From NCBI RefSeq assembly GCF_037975245.1, contig NC_092568.1, positions 34,440,501 to 34,504,500 on the forward strand: a stretch of DNA of 64,000 nt, given 5' to 3'. Positions within the stretch are counted from its first letter, which is position 1, and every line of letters begins with the position of its first letter. Positions 1 to 10,625 of this stretch are shown here, piece by piece. Both the position numbers and the translations under genes were made by a program. The notes below the pieces were generated by a model. The model searched no databases, was not told the origin of the DNA, and was given only the letters and a program-made list of their open reading frames with translations. The DNA comes from Apostichopus japonicus (Eukaryota > Echinodermata > Holothuroidea > Aspidochirotida > Stichopodidae).

Positions 1-400
1 CTCCTTCTCATTCTCATTCCCCTTCTTCTACCGATCATCATTATTATGGATACTTATATATTTATTATATTGATTGGGTTAGAATTTTGGTTCCTTGCTT
101 TAGCAAAAGGAACCTATGCAGTCAGGTTGGCGTATGTGTGGGTGTGCTCTTGTTTAGACCTCGCAACCGATGACAGGCGCATGTATACACACCCATCAAT
201 TGATGACACACTAACAATCGAGGACGTCATCGGTTGTAACTATCATTACTCTCTTAAAATGTTAGACTGAAGAATTCAGTCTTCTTTGAGACTGAAATTT
301 TTTTCAGTGTTATACACTGAGTTTAGACTGAGAAACACTCTACTTAGACTGTATTATCAGTTACACCGTTCAGTCGCTGTTTTGGACTGACTTTATTAAC
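1..400. repeat. Left inverted-repeat arm and AGACTGA word array
   Basis: From about 185 to 250 the sequence contains CAATTGATGACACACTAACA and then ACTCTCTTAAAAT. Both strings recur in inverted orientation at about 5080-5345. From 265 to 400 short AGACTGA / TCAGTCT words are packed every 10-40 bases. This looks like one end of a large foldback element, or one of two inverted insertions of the same family. No gene is seen here; the short ORF at 46-270 has no recognisable content. Confidence 0.5.
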
Positions 401-690
401 CAATCAGCTAATCACATGTGGCATGTCATCTTACCATTTTCAGTCTCTGTATTCCACTGAAAAATGTATCCAATCAGAGAACAGAAATGCGCCTACGTCA
501 TCCGAAAACTTGCAAATACGCCGCATAAAAATAAGTGTGACAACGAGCGCTACAACTTGTGTACATATATACTACTATATTCTTCGCTTAGCCAGGTACT
601 CGCTGTACTGTACGTACGCACGCCGTACACACAGCTAGGCATGAACGAGACAGACGACCGTATGTCTAAGCTAGAGTAAAGGTTATAAAT
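398..690 (+). promoter_or_regulatory. Putative promoter with two CCAAT boxes and a CRE-like site
   Basis: CCAATCAG occurs at 400-407 and again at 470-477, and TACGTCA lies at about 494-500. CCAAT boxes bind NF-Y and TACGTCA resembles a CREB/ATF half site; both are typical of animal promoters. The cluster sits 200-300 bases upstream of the ATG at 696, which begins a plausible first exon. The transcription start is not visible. Confidence 0.45.
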
Positions 691-695
691 TAGCA

Positions 696-765
696 ATGGC
701 TGAGTCTTTAAGAACTTTTCTTACAAATAAAGGTTTCCACGAAGAAGTGATAACAGTGTTCGAGG
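696..765 (+). CDS. First coding exon, possible SAM-domain start
   Basis: The ATG at 696 opens 23 codons ending in a consensus donor (GTATGT at 766), leaving phase 1. The peptide begins MAESLRTFLTNKGFHEEV and continues to VFEG. The pattern FL..KGF.EEVI..FE resembles the first helix of SAM domains, where the next exon usually carries the rest. I did not find that next exon in the window, so the gene may have a very long intron or be interrupted. The kept donor, the ATG context (AGCAATGG) and the upstream CCAAT boxes support a real exon. The SAM assignment is inference from one short peptide. Confidence 0.4.
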
Positions 766-925
766 GTATGTATGTATGTTTTTTGTTGTTTTCCAATTAA
801 TACAGAATAAAAGCTTGGCAGTTCGTAACGTTAGTTATTCTAGGCTTGTGCGCGAGGTAGGCCTAGCTAGGCTGTACTATAGCAAATAGGGCCTAGGCTG
901 TTGTTATAATTGGTGGGGCCTATTA

Positions 926-1110
926 ACACGATCGTCGGGCGAATAAGCACGCCGGTCCTGCATATGTACCCGATCGTCGGGCAAATCAGCCCGCCTGTCC
1001 TGCGTATGTACCCGATCGTCGGGCAAATCAGCCCGCCTGTCCTGCATATGTACCCGATCGTCGGCCGAATAAGCACGCTTGTCCTGCAGTATGTACTCGA
1101 TCGTCCCAAA
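926..1110. repeat. 42-bp minisatellite, four copies
   Basis: The unit begins CGATCGTCGGGC and is 42 bp long, so all copies stay in one reading frame. That is why short ORFs appear on both strands here. There are four copies with a few substitutions. The flanking 250 bp are also duplicated just downstream. No coding role is supported. Confidence 0.85.
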
Positions 1111-1545
1111 ATGAATCTAGGCCTAGGCTAGGTTAACCTCATAACAAATACTTGGACATAATAATGCTCAAGAAATTGCAAAACACAGTACTATTATGCA
1201 TAGATTGTAAGCACCCTTAATTATTTGAAAAATGTAGTGACTGCTACAGCCATTACAGCATGAAGTTATCACGGTACCAGATCGTTGGGCAAATTAGCCC
1301 GCCTGTCCTGCATATGAACCCAATCGTCGGGCGAATAAGCACGCTTGTCAGGACTGCAATATGTACTTGATCGTCCCAAATGAATCTAGGCTAGGTTAAC
1401 CTCATAACAAATACTTGAACATAATAATGCTCAAGAAATTGCAAAACACAGTACTATTATGCATAGATTGTAAGCACCCTTAATTATTTGAAAAAATGTA
1501 GTGACTTCTACAGCCATTACAGCATGAAGCTAACACGATTCTGTT
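1010..1545. repeat. Tandem duplication of about 260 bp
   Basis: The block from about 1015 to 1283 recurs at about 1280-1540. It contains the last minisatellite units, a GGTTAACCTCATAACAAATA stretch and an AAGAAATTGCAAAACACAGT stretch. The copies are nearly identical, so the duplication is fairly recent. Confidence 0.75.
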
Positions 1546-2518
1546 AAACCATTACCATTGTATTTAAATCATGTGGAAACTGGAAAAGAATTGGTATGCT
1601 TTTGTTATTTTATTAAACATATAGTGGGCCATCAGTCTTTATTATAAGATTTTACAGTAATATTACCATTCACTAATGTTATGAAATCAGTTTCTTTTAC
1701 AAGCAGATAGACATATTAGTGAAATCAGTAGGCTAAAATGTAAATCATATTCCTTGTTCACTGGTTTTCTATGCTGATGTAATGGAATCAGGAGATGTCA
1801 TGAACAATTTATCCTTAAAAAGAGAAATTTCTGAAAACAACTAACAACAAACCTTGCTTGGTAACCATGTACCTGCCAAAATCAACATGATAACCCATAA
1901 ATGTTAGGTTGAATTTGAATCCACCTTCACATAACACATCTCACCCGCCATGGATGACATATTGCTGCCTATCGTGAATTGATATATCTCCTTTGTACAA
2001 TGCCAGTCATGTTCTTGTTTCTCCATTCTCTCCTAAATATTATTCTAGTCTAGTCTCTCTACCTCTCAACATATCTTTTTTTAAGAATGTTTTGATTTAT
2101 ACCATATTGCTTGTCCTTTATCACATTTATTTTTATCTTCACCAAACAGGAGGGCACAGATATTGAGAGTGCAGCACAGGGCAGACAAGGACAATATTGA
2201 CAGCCTTTCATCCTATCTCTCGGACCAGAATTGAACCCCAAACAATTCTTCATTGTGGCAGATAAACTGGCCATTCCAGCTGGGACAGAGGCGTAGAACA
2301 TACATTTAACATAGACTATGCTCCCCCTCTACAACACTAGTTTTGTGAGTTCCATGCTTCCATGGTGTATGGAATTTTGCAACCAACAGAAGTGAAGTCT
2401 CTCGTCCGTATCCATGCCACATCTATAAGGGCAGCCAGCATGGAGTTACTTCAAGGAGTGAATGTTACTTTTTTATTGCTCTGTAGTCCGGAACCATGTG
2501 TGTCAGCATGGAGTAGCT
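1546..2518. other. Non-coding spacer
   Basis: AT-rich sequence with no splice-flanked ORF or recognisable repeat. The 80-codon reverse ORF at 2059-2301 has no recognisable motif and I do not call it. If the exon at 696 is real, this is part of its first intron. Confidence 0.5.
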
Positions 2519-2520
2519 TT

Positions 2521-2881
2521 AAAAGGGTGTGAAGACTCGCGCAAAAAGAACGTCTAATGCCGGTAATCTGACCTAGTTTCGAATGAGGTGTAACAGAAGT
2601 GTTAGACACTGCCATCGATCCCAGAAAATACAAACACAGCTTGCTACCGTCGGTAATTAGACACTAGTGTACAGTCAGTACATACAGCTACGGTCAATAC
2701 CCACATTACAGTGTATAAACGATACAGCGATGAACATCTCAGGTCCAGCTAAAGATATCAAGGTATCACGTTTCATTATTGTCTGTCTTTTTTAGCGACA
2801 CGAACAAACATCACTTGCAAGCAACAGAAAGTTAACTTTTTCAGATGGCTGCATGCTGTTTGGGACAAATCTTCAATGCCT
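2521..2881 (-). mobile_element. TTAA-flanked MITE (Kolobok- or piggyBac-like), copy 1
   Basis: A roughly 361-bp element whose ends read AAGGGTGTGAAGACTCG and, in reverse complement, AGGCATTGAAGATTTG. TTAA lies directly outside both ends (2519-2522 and 2882-2885). A second copy in the opposite orientation lies at 54242-54604 and shares internal blocks. TTAA target duplication is characteristic of piggyBac and Kolobok; the AGG start fits Kolobok better. The element has no coding capacity. Confidence 0.7.
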
Positions 2882-2889
2882 TTAAGGAG

Positions 2890-4111
2890 TAACTAACACA
2901 TACCCTAAAACGTTAAATTGATTACCCGGAGTTTACAAACAGTTTTATATGAATAGGGAGGGCTCCAGAAATAAATATTTCATTGATTTTTGGTTTTTAA
3001 AAATGTTTTCTAATGATACTGATCTAATTATGAATGTAATTAAACAAACACCTAGTTGCCAAAAAAACTTTGTTGTATGATTTTTCGAGCATGTTATTTT
3101 AATGTTTACTTTAATGTTCCTACATTTCACTGCACTCACTATGTTGAAGGTTTATTTAATTAAGCAATTAATTAAGCTAATATTATTTATTGTGCACAAT
3201 ATTCCATAATTTGTTCCATGAAAAGCAAGTAACCTGATTATTATAAAGTCAGTAACTGTAGAAAATTCCATTTGAGAATATCCTTTCCTCATTATTCCCC
3301 CCCCCCCATTTTTTTTTAAATTTTAGTGATGTAATGAGTCAAAACTGTTTTCAATTTTTTAGTCGACTCTCGAGTGACATTTCTTTTTCAGCTAGAGGCC
3401 GACATTAAAGGATTCACGTGAGATAAATTATAAAACTTTAAAATTTGATTGAAATCCCAATCAAAATCACTATATATGATTACTATCAGAAAGTTAAGAA
3501 ATAATTGAGGGTGGTATAATAGTCACATGTACTGTTTTTGCATACAAATTGCTTTATATGAATGCCATATCATGAAATCGTGAATGCAGTATATAATAGT
3601 TCATGTTTATCTAATAGCCATTATGAAGTTTGTGCCATTCTGTCAACTGCTTGCTTGTAACATTTTGTTTTGTGTGTGCTGGATAATGACTTTCAGCAAT
3701 CGCCAATCTATATCATTGAAACACAAAGTATTAAATGTTCACCGCACTGATATATAGTTTGACCATTCCTAATATTTTATAAATAACCTGCTGAAAATTT
3801 GTCATATGTTTTCCCCATTTTGAAATCATTCTAAGAAAATTGTTGCTACTATACATTAATGATTTACAACTGGAAAAAAGGCAATGTACCAGATCCATTG
3901 TACTATCGTCGTGTTTCCATCCTATCCCTTTTGTAAAGGCAGGATCGTATAGTTACTATATCCTTTACAGTGGAAAATTTAAAGTTCAGTGAGATCGGGA
4001 GATGGGATCAGCTGGGTATATAACCACTCAATTTACAGCTGTGTTGTCAATGAATTCCAGGGTATTACCACCTGGTGGTGACATACAAAGAATTTAAAGT
4101 GCTTTCTGTTA
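2890..4111. other. Non-coding spacer
   Basis: AT-rich DNA with a poly(C) run near 3298-3307 and no supported ORF, RNA gene or named repeat. It may be intronic to the 696 exon gene. Confidence 0.5.
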
Positions 4112-4214
4112 CAGTGGTGTTGCCAGACATTTGAATCTTGGTTGGTGATATGTCTATTTGTGAATTCCTTCTCGGGGGAGGGGTTCCCCAGGCCACCCAT
4201 TGGCGACACCACTG
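4112..4214. mobile_element. Short hAT-like MITE
   Basis: Ends are CAGTGGTGTTGCCA and, at the right, TGGCGACACCACTG. This is a 14-bp terminal inverted repeat with one mismatch over a 103-bp body. The eight bases outside each end (TTCTGTTA and ATCTGTTC) match at six positions, as expected for an old 8-bp hAT target duplication. The CAGTGG start is also hAT-like. Confidence 0.55.
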
Positions 4215-4794
4215 ATCTGTTCTCAGCTCACCTAATCCTTTCCAAAAAAATTAAAGAACATTTTAGATCCAGGCCCAATTCAAGCAGAAATTTGACAGAT
4301 TAATATTGAACTGAAAATATGTCACTGTTATGTAAAGTATCTTTATAATTTGAACGTTTGTTGCAAAGATAACATGTTTTGTTGAACATCCCTCAGAATA
4401 TTGTAGTTTTGATTTCTGTTTTTTTTTAATATATTAAAAATTATATAAGAATATATAAGTGGGTTAGTGGGAATAAAATTACTGTTCGGTGGATATTGAC
4501 AATTATATTTCTTGATGGAATACCATTTTTAATGTACTTTGTGTGTGACTGTCACAATGATTTTCTGGTCTTTATAGCCTAACATGATTGGATGTGAAGG
4601 TGAAGTCACTCCATGAAGTAGCACCTTTCAGTAAATTCCCCTGCATTAACAGATCATTGAATGTTGTCTTGATGACCTTAACTGCATCTTTATTGAAGAA
4701 TTCCAGCACTTAGCCAACACGGAGGATCTATAGAAAAGCTTGTTCAATCCAGAATTTGCAATTTATAAAATTGACAGTATAGCTGTGATGTGTA
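4215..4794. other. Non-coding spacer
   Basis: No gene or clear repeat seen; AT-rich, with poly(T) and TATA stretches around 4420-4450. Confidence 0.45.
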
Positions 4795-5350
4795 ATAATT
4801 CAGTCTAAAGGACCGACTGTTCAGTCTGATATCAGTCTTATAGACTGAAAGTATTCAATCTTATTAAGACTGGTGCTGCAATAAATCAGTCTAAACTGCT
4901 GACTGTTCAGTCTAAAGTGGTTTGATTTTCAGTCTATTAGACTGAAGAGTATTTAGTCTAATTAAGACTGACCTTCAGTCTTTACATTTCAGACTGGAAT
5001 TCAGTCTAAGTAGTCTGATCCCTTATCCCATCCATCATTAGACTGAAATTTCAGTCGATTAGACTGAAATTTCAGTCTCTTATTTTAAGAGAGTAGGACA
5101 TTGCTCCAGGGGTACTTTTTAGTCTTTCTATGCCAGTCGTTTTTAATTTGGACACTGGTCACCACTTTGATATGATTTCAGAAAATTGTAAATGTATGGC
5201 TTTATATGAAGAGCGCCACTCACGAGTGTGTCATGTCATCGGTTATGTGAAAATCTACAATGCAAATTCAATCTGAAATCTCATGTCATCGGTTATGTGA
5301 TATTCTATGGCTGTTAGTGTGTCATCAATTGTTTGGTGAGTATACAGTAT
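4795..5350. repeat. Right inverted arm and AGACTGA word array
   Basis: From 4798 to 5080 the words CAGTCT and AGACTGA recur at least twenty times, often as back-to-back palindromes such as AGACTGAAATTTCAGTCT. ATTTTAAGAGAGT at about 5080 is the inverse of ACTCTCTTAAAAT near 250. TGTTAGTGTGTCATCAATTG at about 5310 is the inverse of the block near 205. The arms match only in blocks, with roughly 230 bp extra on this side. The element or pair of elements encloses the exon at 696. Confidence 0.55.
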
Positions 5351-5524
5351 GTATTACGCCCATGAGGAGTGTCTCTGGTTGGGACCTGTGTTAGCACCTC
5401 TTTGTTTACTAGGCCCACCAGTCCTATAATCATCCAATAGCCTAACTGGCAGGTATTCTTATTTGGAAAGGCCTAGATGTGCATTGGAGCATGAAAAGAG
5501 GAGTCTGTTGAAGATGTATAATGA

Positions 5525-6046
5525 TTATACATTAATAATAATTATAATAATAATAATATATACACATTTATATAGCGCCAATATCCAGAGGAAATTAATG
5601 CTCAGTGGCACTTCTGCTCAGGGGTAAGCAACTGAAATAGATACCTTCTAGTATGCTCCTGAAAATGTTAGTGTTCGGTACTGATGTGCCGTAGAAGTTG
5701 GTTGCAGAGAGCAGGAGCAGCAATGGTAAACAACTGTCGACCATATGACTTGAGCTTCCAGTTGGGCACGCAGTGGAGAAGTTGTTGATTTGAAGATCTA
5801 AGTGACTGGGTGGTGAACTTGGGACTAATCATACTATTCATGTATCGCATGGTGCTAATCCATATAAGACCTTATAGGTGAGCAGGATAATTTTAAAGTT
5901 TATCTTGTAAATGTAGAAGACAGATAACCATTGTAGTTGACCTAGAATGGGATTAATGTGGGCAGACTTCTTTGAACGTGTGACAATCTTGCTAGCAGCT
6001 GTATTCTGGGTACGCTGCAGGAGCAACTGAAGTTTATTGTCGGGCG
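5525..6046 (-). mobile_element. LINE (CR1/L2-like) ORF2 3' end, reverse strand
   Basis: Read on the minus strand, 6056-5838 encodes a peptide with QRTQNTAASKIVTRSKKS, then LQWLSVFYIYKINFKIILLTYK and LYGLAP. This is the typical post-catalytic region of CR1/L2/Rex-type reverse transcriptase proteins. A second frame (5850-5668) continues with LRSSNQQLLHCVPNWKLKSY and APALCNQLL. A frameshift separates the two. The 3' end runs into TAA-type microsatellite (5528-5560), as in CR1/L2 elements. The 5' side is interrupted by the foldback element at 6047 and resumes at 7046. Confidence 0.85.
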
Positions 6047-7045
6047 TATGGCAAGCCATTTTATTTTTTATTCAGTATTTATTGATATCAACAATTATTT
6101 AATGAGAAATGATTTAAAGATATCTTTAAATGTATTTGTGATATGTACATATCACTAATTCGAATTAATGATATGTACATATCACTAATTCGATTTAATG
6201 ATATCAACAAATATGACGTACGTATCAAGAATTTATTTAATGATATCAACAATTTTTTAATGATATCATGAATTATTTCATGATATCTGAAATTGTTTTA
6301 ATGATATGTACGTCATATTTGATGATATCATTAATTGGTGCAAGGAAATTATTGATATCATTATTTTATTTGATATCATAATTAAAATTTCTGATATGAA
6401 GAATTGAATTTGTGATATCTTAAAATAGATGAACTATTATAGATATCAATAATTCAATTCAAGATATCATAAATTCAATTTCAGATATCTGTATTCAAAT
6501 TAATGATATCAAAAAGTATGACGTACATTTCACGAATTCGGCCATATTTAATGATATCATCAATTACGCCCTCGGTTTGAGCGCCTGGGATTATGTGGCG
6601 GGAAGTACAGTGCAGTGCGGTTAGTGCATTATATTCTGTCTAGAACTGGTTGAGCTTCAATCCCCGCCATATTAAGAGCAGTTTTACGTATTGAACCTAC
6701 CGTATAACTATAGTGTAATGTATACTGCACTGCACTAGACTCATACCAACTACCACCAGCTTAGTTCCATAAGGCCTGTGTACGGATGAGTTACTGAGAC
6801 TACGCCGTATAACCAGACATATCGCAGCCATATTTAATGATATCATTAAATAAATTCTTGATACGTACGTCATATTTGTTGATATCATTAAATCGAATTA
6901 GTGATATGTACATATCATTAATTCGAATTAGTGATATGTACATATTACAAATACATTTAAAGATATCTTTAAATCATTTCTCATTAAATAATTGTTGATA
7001 TCATTAAATACTGAATAAAAAATAAAATGGCTTGCCATACGGGCG
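6041..7045. mobile_element. Foldback element of 993 bp with 6-bp target duplication
   Basis: The element proper is 6047-7039, flanked by the direct repeat CGGGCG at 6041-6046 and 7040-7045. Its ends begin TATGGCAAGCC, and the terminal inverted repeats are about 208 bp long with only a few mismatches (6047-6255 against 6832-7039). The interior is built of GATATC / GATATG words spaced about 15-20 bases, in both orientations. No protein is encoded. It sits inside a reverse-strand LINE, and the target duplication lies in LINE codons, so this is an insertion and not a shared inversion. A smaller relative with the same 11-base ends is at 48196-48504. Confidence 0.9.
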
Positions 7046-7420
7046 AACCATACAACATTGAATAATTAGTATAATTCAGTCTGGAAGTCATTGTTGTCGG
7101 AATAATATAGCCTTGAAAGTCTTTTGAGTGAGTTTAATGATGTGTGCCATCTTGCGAAGAAAGAATTGATTAATAGACCGACAGGTCCTAGAAATATGTT
7201 GACTAAAAGTATATGTATGACCAAAAGTAACACCAATATTCCTAGCTGAATCAGTAAGTTGAATGCAGAAAGAACCGATATGAAGCTCGGAGAACTGGCT
7301 AGTAAGGTTTCATACCGTGAGCGGATTAAGAGCACTTCCGTTTTTCTGTCATTGGTGTCGGTTTGTCTTGGGTAAACCACTCTTTTCAACTGCAAACGTT
7401 CACACAGTTAGTTTTGGCAA
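7046..7420 (-). mobile_element. LINE ORF2 fragment upstream of the foldback insertion
   Basis: Minus-strand continuation of the LINE at 5525-6046. It encodes TNDRKTEVLLIRSRYETL near 7360-7300, matching the N-DKTE-LLIG segment of CR1/L2 reverse transcriptases, and ends near 7050 with a tyrosine-glycine-serine-proline stretch. The target-site bases at 7040-7045 belong to this reading frame. It carries frameshifts and is dead. The more N-terminal catalytic motifs are not seen in the window. Confidence 0.75.
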
Positions 7421-7885
7421 TGTATAGCACGGTTGTCATCAGCATACTGGTCAAATATTATACTATGATAACGAATATTCAAATAATTTGGCCGAATGGG
7501 GACATGTACAACGTAAACAGCAGAGGGCCTAAACTGAACCTTGTGAAACTCCAAACGGTATAGTGGATGAGATATTGATCGTTTTCCACCAATGACGAAT
7601 GGGGTGGGGGGGGGTAGAGATATTTGCCCGAATGTCCCTAACTCTGCCCGAATTTAACTTGTTGGTGGATCTCAGTCCTGGGGAGGGGGTGTCCTCCTCT
7701 TATATTGAAAATTTTGGTTTTGTGGAACAGCTTAGATGCAAAATAGTGCTGTCATTTCCAACTACATTTGTGTACCAACATGTTTTCGTACAAAAACTTT
7801 ACCACTTCGGAAAAAAGGCAGATGATGGCCATTGGGAGGGGGATGTTCCTCCTGTATCCGCCACTGGGACCTGAATTGCTACTTC
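7421..7885. other. Spacer with G-rich repeat-like sequence
   Basis: Contains GGGGTGGGGGGGGG at about 7600 and phrases such as CCGCCACTGGGACCTG that recur in animal short interspersed repeats. No coding support; the ORFs at 7363 and 7599 are not called. Confidence 0.35.
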
Positions 7886-8130
7886 ATGAATAATTGAAAC
7901 CACAGGTGTTGAAACTTTAAGTGTTGAAACCCCCCGGAGGTGTTGAAACATCATATGCTAAACCTTCATTTGTTGAAACCACAGATGTTGTGTACAGGTG
8001 TCAACACCTGAAGGGATTTCAACACCTCAGGGGAGTTTCAACACCTGAGGTTTCAACACTTTCTTGAAGTGAAGTGCTAAATTCGATGGTGTTAAAATCG
8101 AGAGACGTTTCTCAACACCATGAAGTTCCG
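7886..8130. repeat. GTTGAAAC / GTTTCAAC palindromic word array
   Basis: GTTGAAAC occurs at least five times between about 7900 and 7980. Its reverse complement GTTTCAAC or ATTTCAAC occurs between 8015 and 8060, making a large imperfect hairpin. CTTCATG near 7881 and CATGAAG near 8119 could be its outer ends. The build is like the two TATGGCAAGCC foldback elements, but the ends differ and I see no clean target duplication. Confidence 0.6.
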
Positions 8131-8139
8131 GCCACCATA

Positions 8140-9540
8140 ATTATACCAGTGCCAACAAATTATTATTAGGTCTATATGTTGTTACATGATCATCGTATGT
8201 TGTGATCGGTTATCCTTTCCGTGTTCTACACCTATGCACCCTGCGAATAAATAGGAAACGGCAGAAATTATATGGTGGGGTCAAGGGGTGGAACCTCTTG
8301 TGAGTGTCCAGGGGGCGAAGGCCCCCGAAAAATTTTGGTATTTTTGCGTGTCTGGCGATAACAACATTCGCAGTTGAGGATGCAAAATACTGACAACCTT
8401 TTGAATTTAAATTGTCACGAAACTTATGGAAATTTTAAAATGACAAGTTATAGATGCTATATTATGTTATAAAATGAAAATAAAATGCAAAGCCCCGTTT
8501 CTAGACTGCCTAACAATGAATAGCGTGCACTATATGTACATTTTACAACGGTGTTTAAACCTACCCAAATAGTACGCTACATGTGCTGCGAATTTTCCCA
8601 GGTACCTTGCCAAACAACTATGAGCTCATCCCCTATCTGTAACACCTGTTTGATAACATTTTTGGCTCGTTTCCAATGGACGTTTCATGGAGTAAATTCA
8701 GTAAATGTTTTGGCTCCATTCTAGAATTAATTAGGTCAGTCAGTAAAGGATCGGTAAAGTTATGCGAAATATTGTCTTACACGTTCAAGAAAGTAGGTAA
8801 ACTACCCCCGTAACATTTAGGTAAGTAAAACACACCTCAAGCCAACTGACTCCTCCGCATGAACAAAACAAGTTATTCCCCATGAAACACGAGGCACAGT
8901 GCATACCATACACGCATAGCACGATATCAAAGCCCCTAGCTATGGCCATCTTTATGAAAGTAACCCTTGTAATCACATCTTTTAGGCCACTTGGCATGAT
9001 TAACTCAATGCTAAATATTGTTTCCATGTTCTTGTAGAAAACGTCAACTCCGCAAAATACAATTAGCTGTATTTTGTAGTTACGTGAGATCCGTTACCTC
9101 CGAGGTGGTTAGGCTATTTGCTATACACTTAACTATGGGATATTCTTTTTTCCGTATTTTTGGAAATTCTAGAAAATACTTTCTTTTCTCCCCGCTTAAC
9201 ACAAGATGTGGTTTTATAGAAATAGAGCCTTGTATACATGACATTAGTTGCATTTAGCACGATATGCCATTTTCGCGTAAATTTCTCGCCGTGTTTTGCT
9301 CGATCTTTCGTAAAATTTGAAAGGTGTACCACCTCACTTTTTGTAGACAATTGGTAATTTCTCTAGGCCTACTGATTTTCGATTTTGTTTTCTCTATACA
9401 GTCAAGTGAATAAGTTGTGCATTGAGTATAAACTTATCGCGAATATATTGGAAAGGCTATTTATGCTCGAAAATAGCAACTGATAGCACCATTTTGTGTC
9501 TGGTTTCAGTAAAAAAAATGAAGGGGAAGAGGGACACCCC
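8140..9540. other. Non-coding spacer
   Basis: No convincing exon. The short overlapping ORFs at 8785-9350 on both strands have no recognisable motif. A small repeat with GGGGGCGAAGGCCCCCGAAAAATTTT is at about 8312-8337; similar wording occurs in the MITEs near 56-59 kb. Confidence 0.45.
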
Positions 9541-10200
9541 CTCACCTCAGACACCGGCCTTAACTAATGCCTTAACTTTGCAGGCCTAGATTCTGAGATT
9601 TGCCCCCCAAAAACATTGAGCAATACATTTGTTCTCCCATGCTCTATTCACTCGGCAAGGAATCGCATCACAACGTTGTGTTCTTTGCATGCTACGCGCC
9701 AAACGATTGATGGTAGCACCATGCTTAGATAGTGTGACTAATATATCCCGCCCCTGAACAAATATTTGCCCCACCCCTTTGGGACCTTGTCTGGCTACGG
9801 GCCTGCATTTGTTTATACTGCATAAAAAAGAACAGTAATATGAGTAAAATAATGCCTGGGAAGTGCCTTTTCCGACGATCGGAGTATTTTGTTGGTTAAA
9901 CAATTATCGTTGCGCTCAGATACTAGTGTCAAATATGTGTTATAGGCCTATTAATGTTGCCCCCCCCCCCCCTCCCATCACTTACAAACATTTCTGCGGA
10001 CGCCCATGTATCCAGCTTACTGAGTATTCACCAAAAAGATCACCCTCTGTCAAGGACGCAACGACTTGGAGGGGGGGGGGGGAGAGGGGTTGTGACCCCA
10101 TTGCAACTTTTACGAGGACCTCCCCAACTTCTGGAAGACATTGTTTTCTGGGGTCGAGGTCCAAAATAGCCCGTTGATTATCGTGAAACTCATCCATTGT
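9541..10200. other. MITE-like G/C-tract repeats, no gene
   Basis: Contains a C run at 9961-9972, a G run at 10073-10082 and GCTACGGGCCTG at about 9794, similar to the ends of the CAGGCGC-type MITE at 63349. Several overlapping ORFs exist only because of these runs. I could not fix element boundaries or target duplications. Confidence 0.35.
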
Positions 10201-10625
10201 TCACAGGTGCACGTTAAAATAAATAAAATAAAAAACAGGCGGTCTTTACTACTAGCTTAATCTAAATAATAAAACATTAATTAGTATTTTATGTACACAT
10301 GATCCTAATAATGTCATTCATGACATCACAACGGCAACCCCGACGGCAACACTTCCGTATACGCTGAAATACATGATATTGAAACAAGATCCCCAGTTCC
10401 TAGTGACGTGCTCGCTTTGCTCGCCCACAGATCACGTTGCTATTGGCTGCTCCCCCCTCACTTTCAACACGTGGTTTCCCCCTTTGCTAGAGAACGAGGT
10501 TAAGACATTTTGTGACAACCTGCTCCATTCTGGAGTCTCCATATGTAATTTAGTTGGATTGTCATCATTTTTGATAGTATATTGTAATTGGCTACGGTCT
10601 TGCTACAGTACAGTTGTTTTGAAAT
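10201..10625. other. Upstream region of the small membrane-protein ORF
   Basis: Non-coding. ATTGGCTGC at 10442 and AATTGGCTACG at 10587 are inverted CCAAT-like boxes, and TACAGTACAG at about 10605-10615 could be a splice acceptor just before the ATG at 10626. Either a promoter or the end of an intron is possible. Confidence 0.3.

Noticed and set aside
926-1131. ORFs on both strands with VGQISPPVLHMYPI-like repeats
   Set aside because: Translations of a 42-bp minisatellite.
3298-3307. Possible CRISPR-like or structured array among the many short repeats
   Set aside because: No array in the window has constant repeats separated by unique spacers of even length. The repeats are microsatellites, minisatellites or palindromic lattices, and the genome is eukaryotic.
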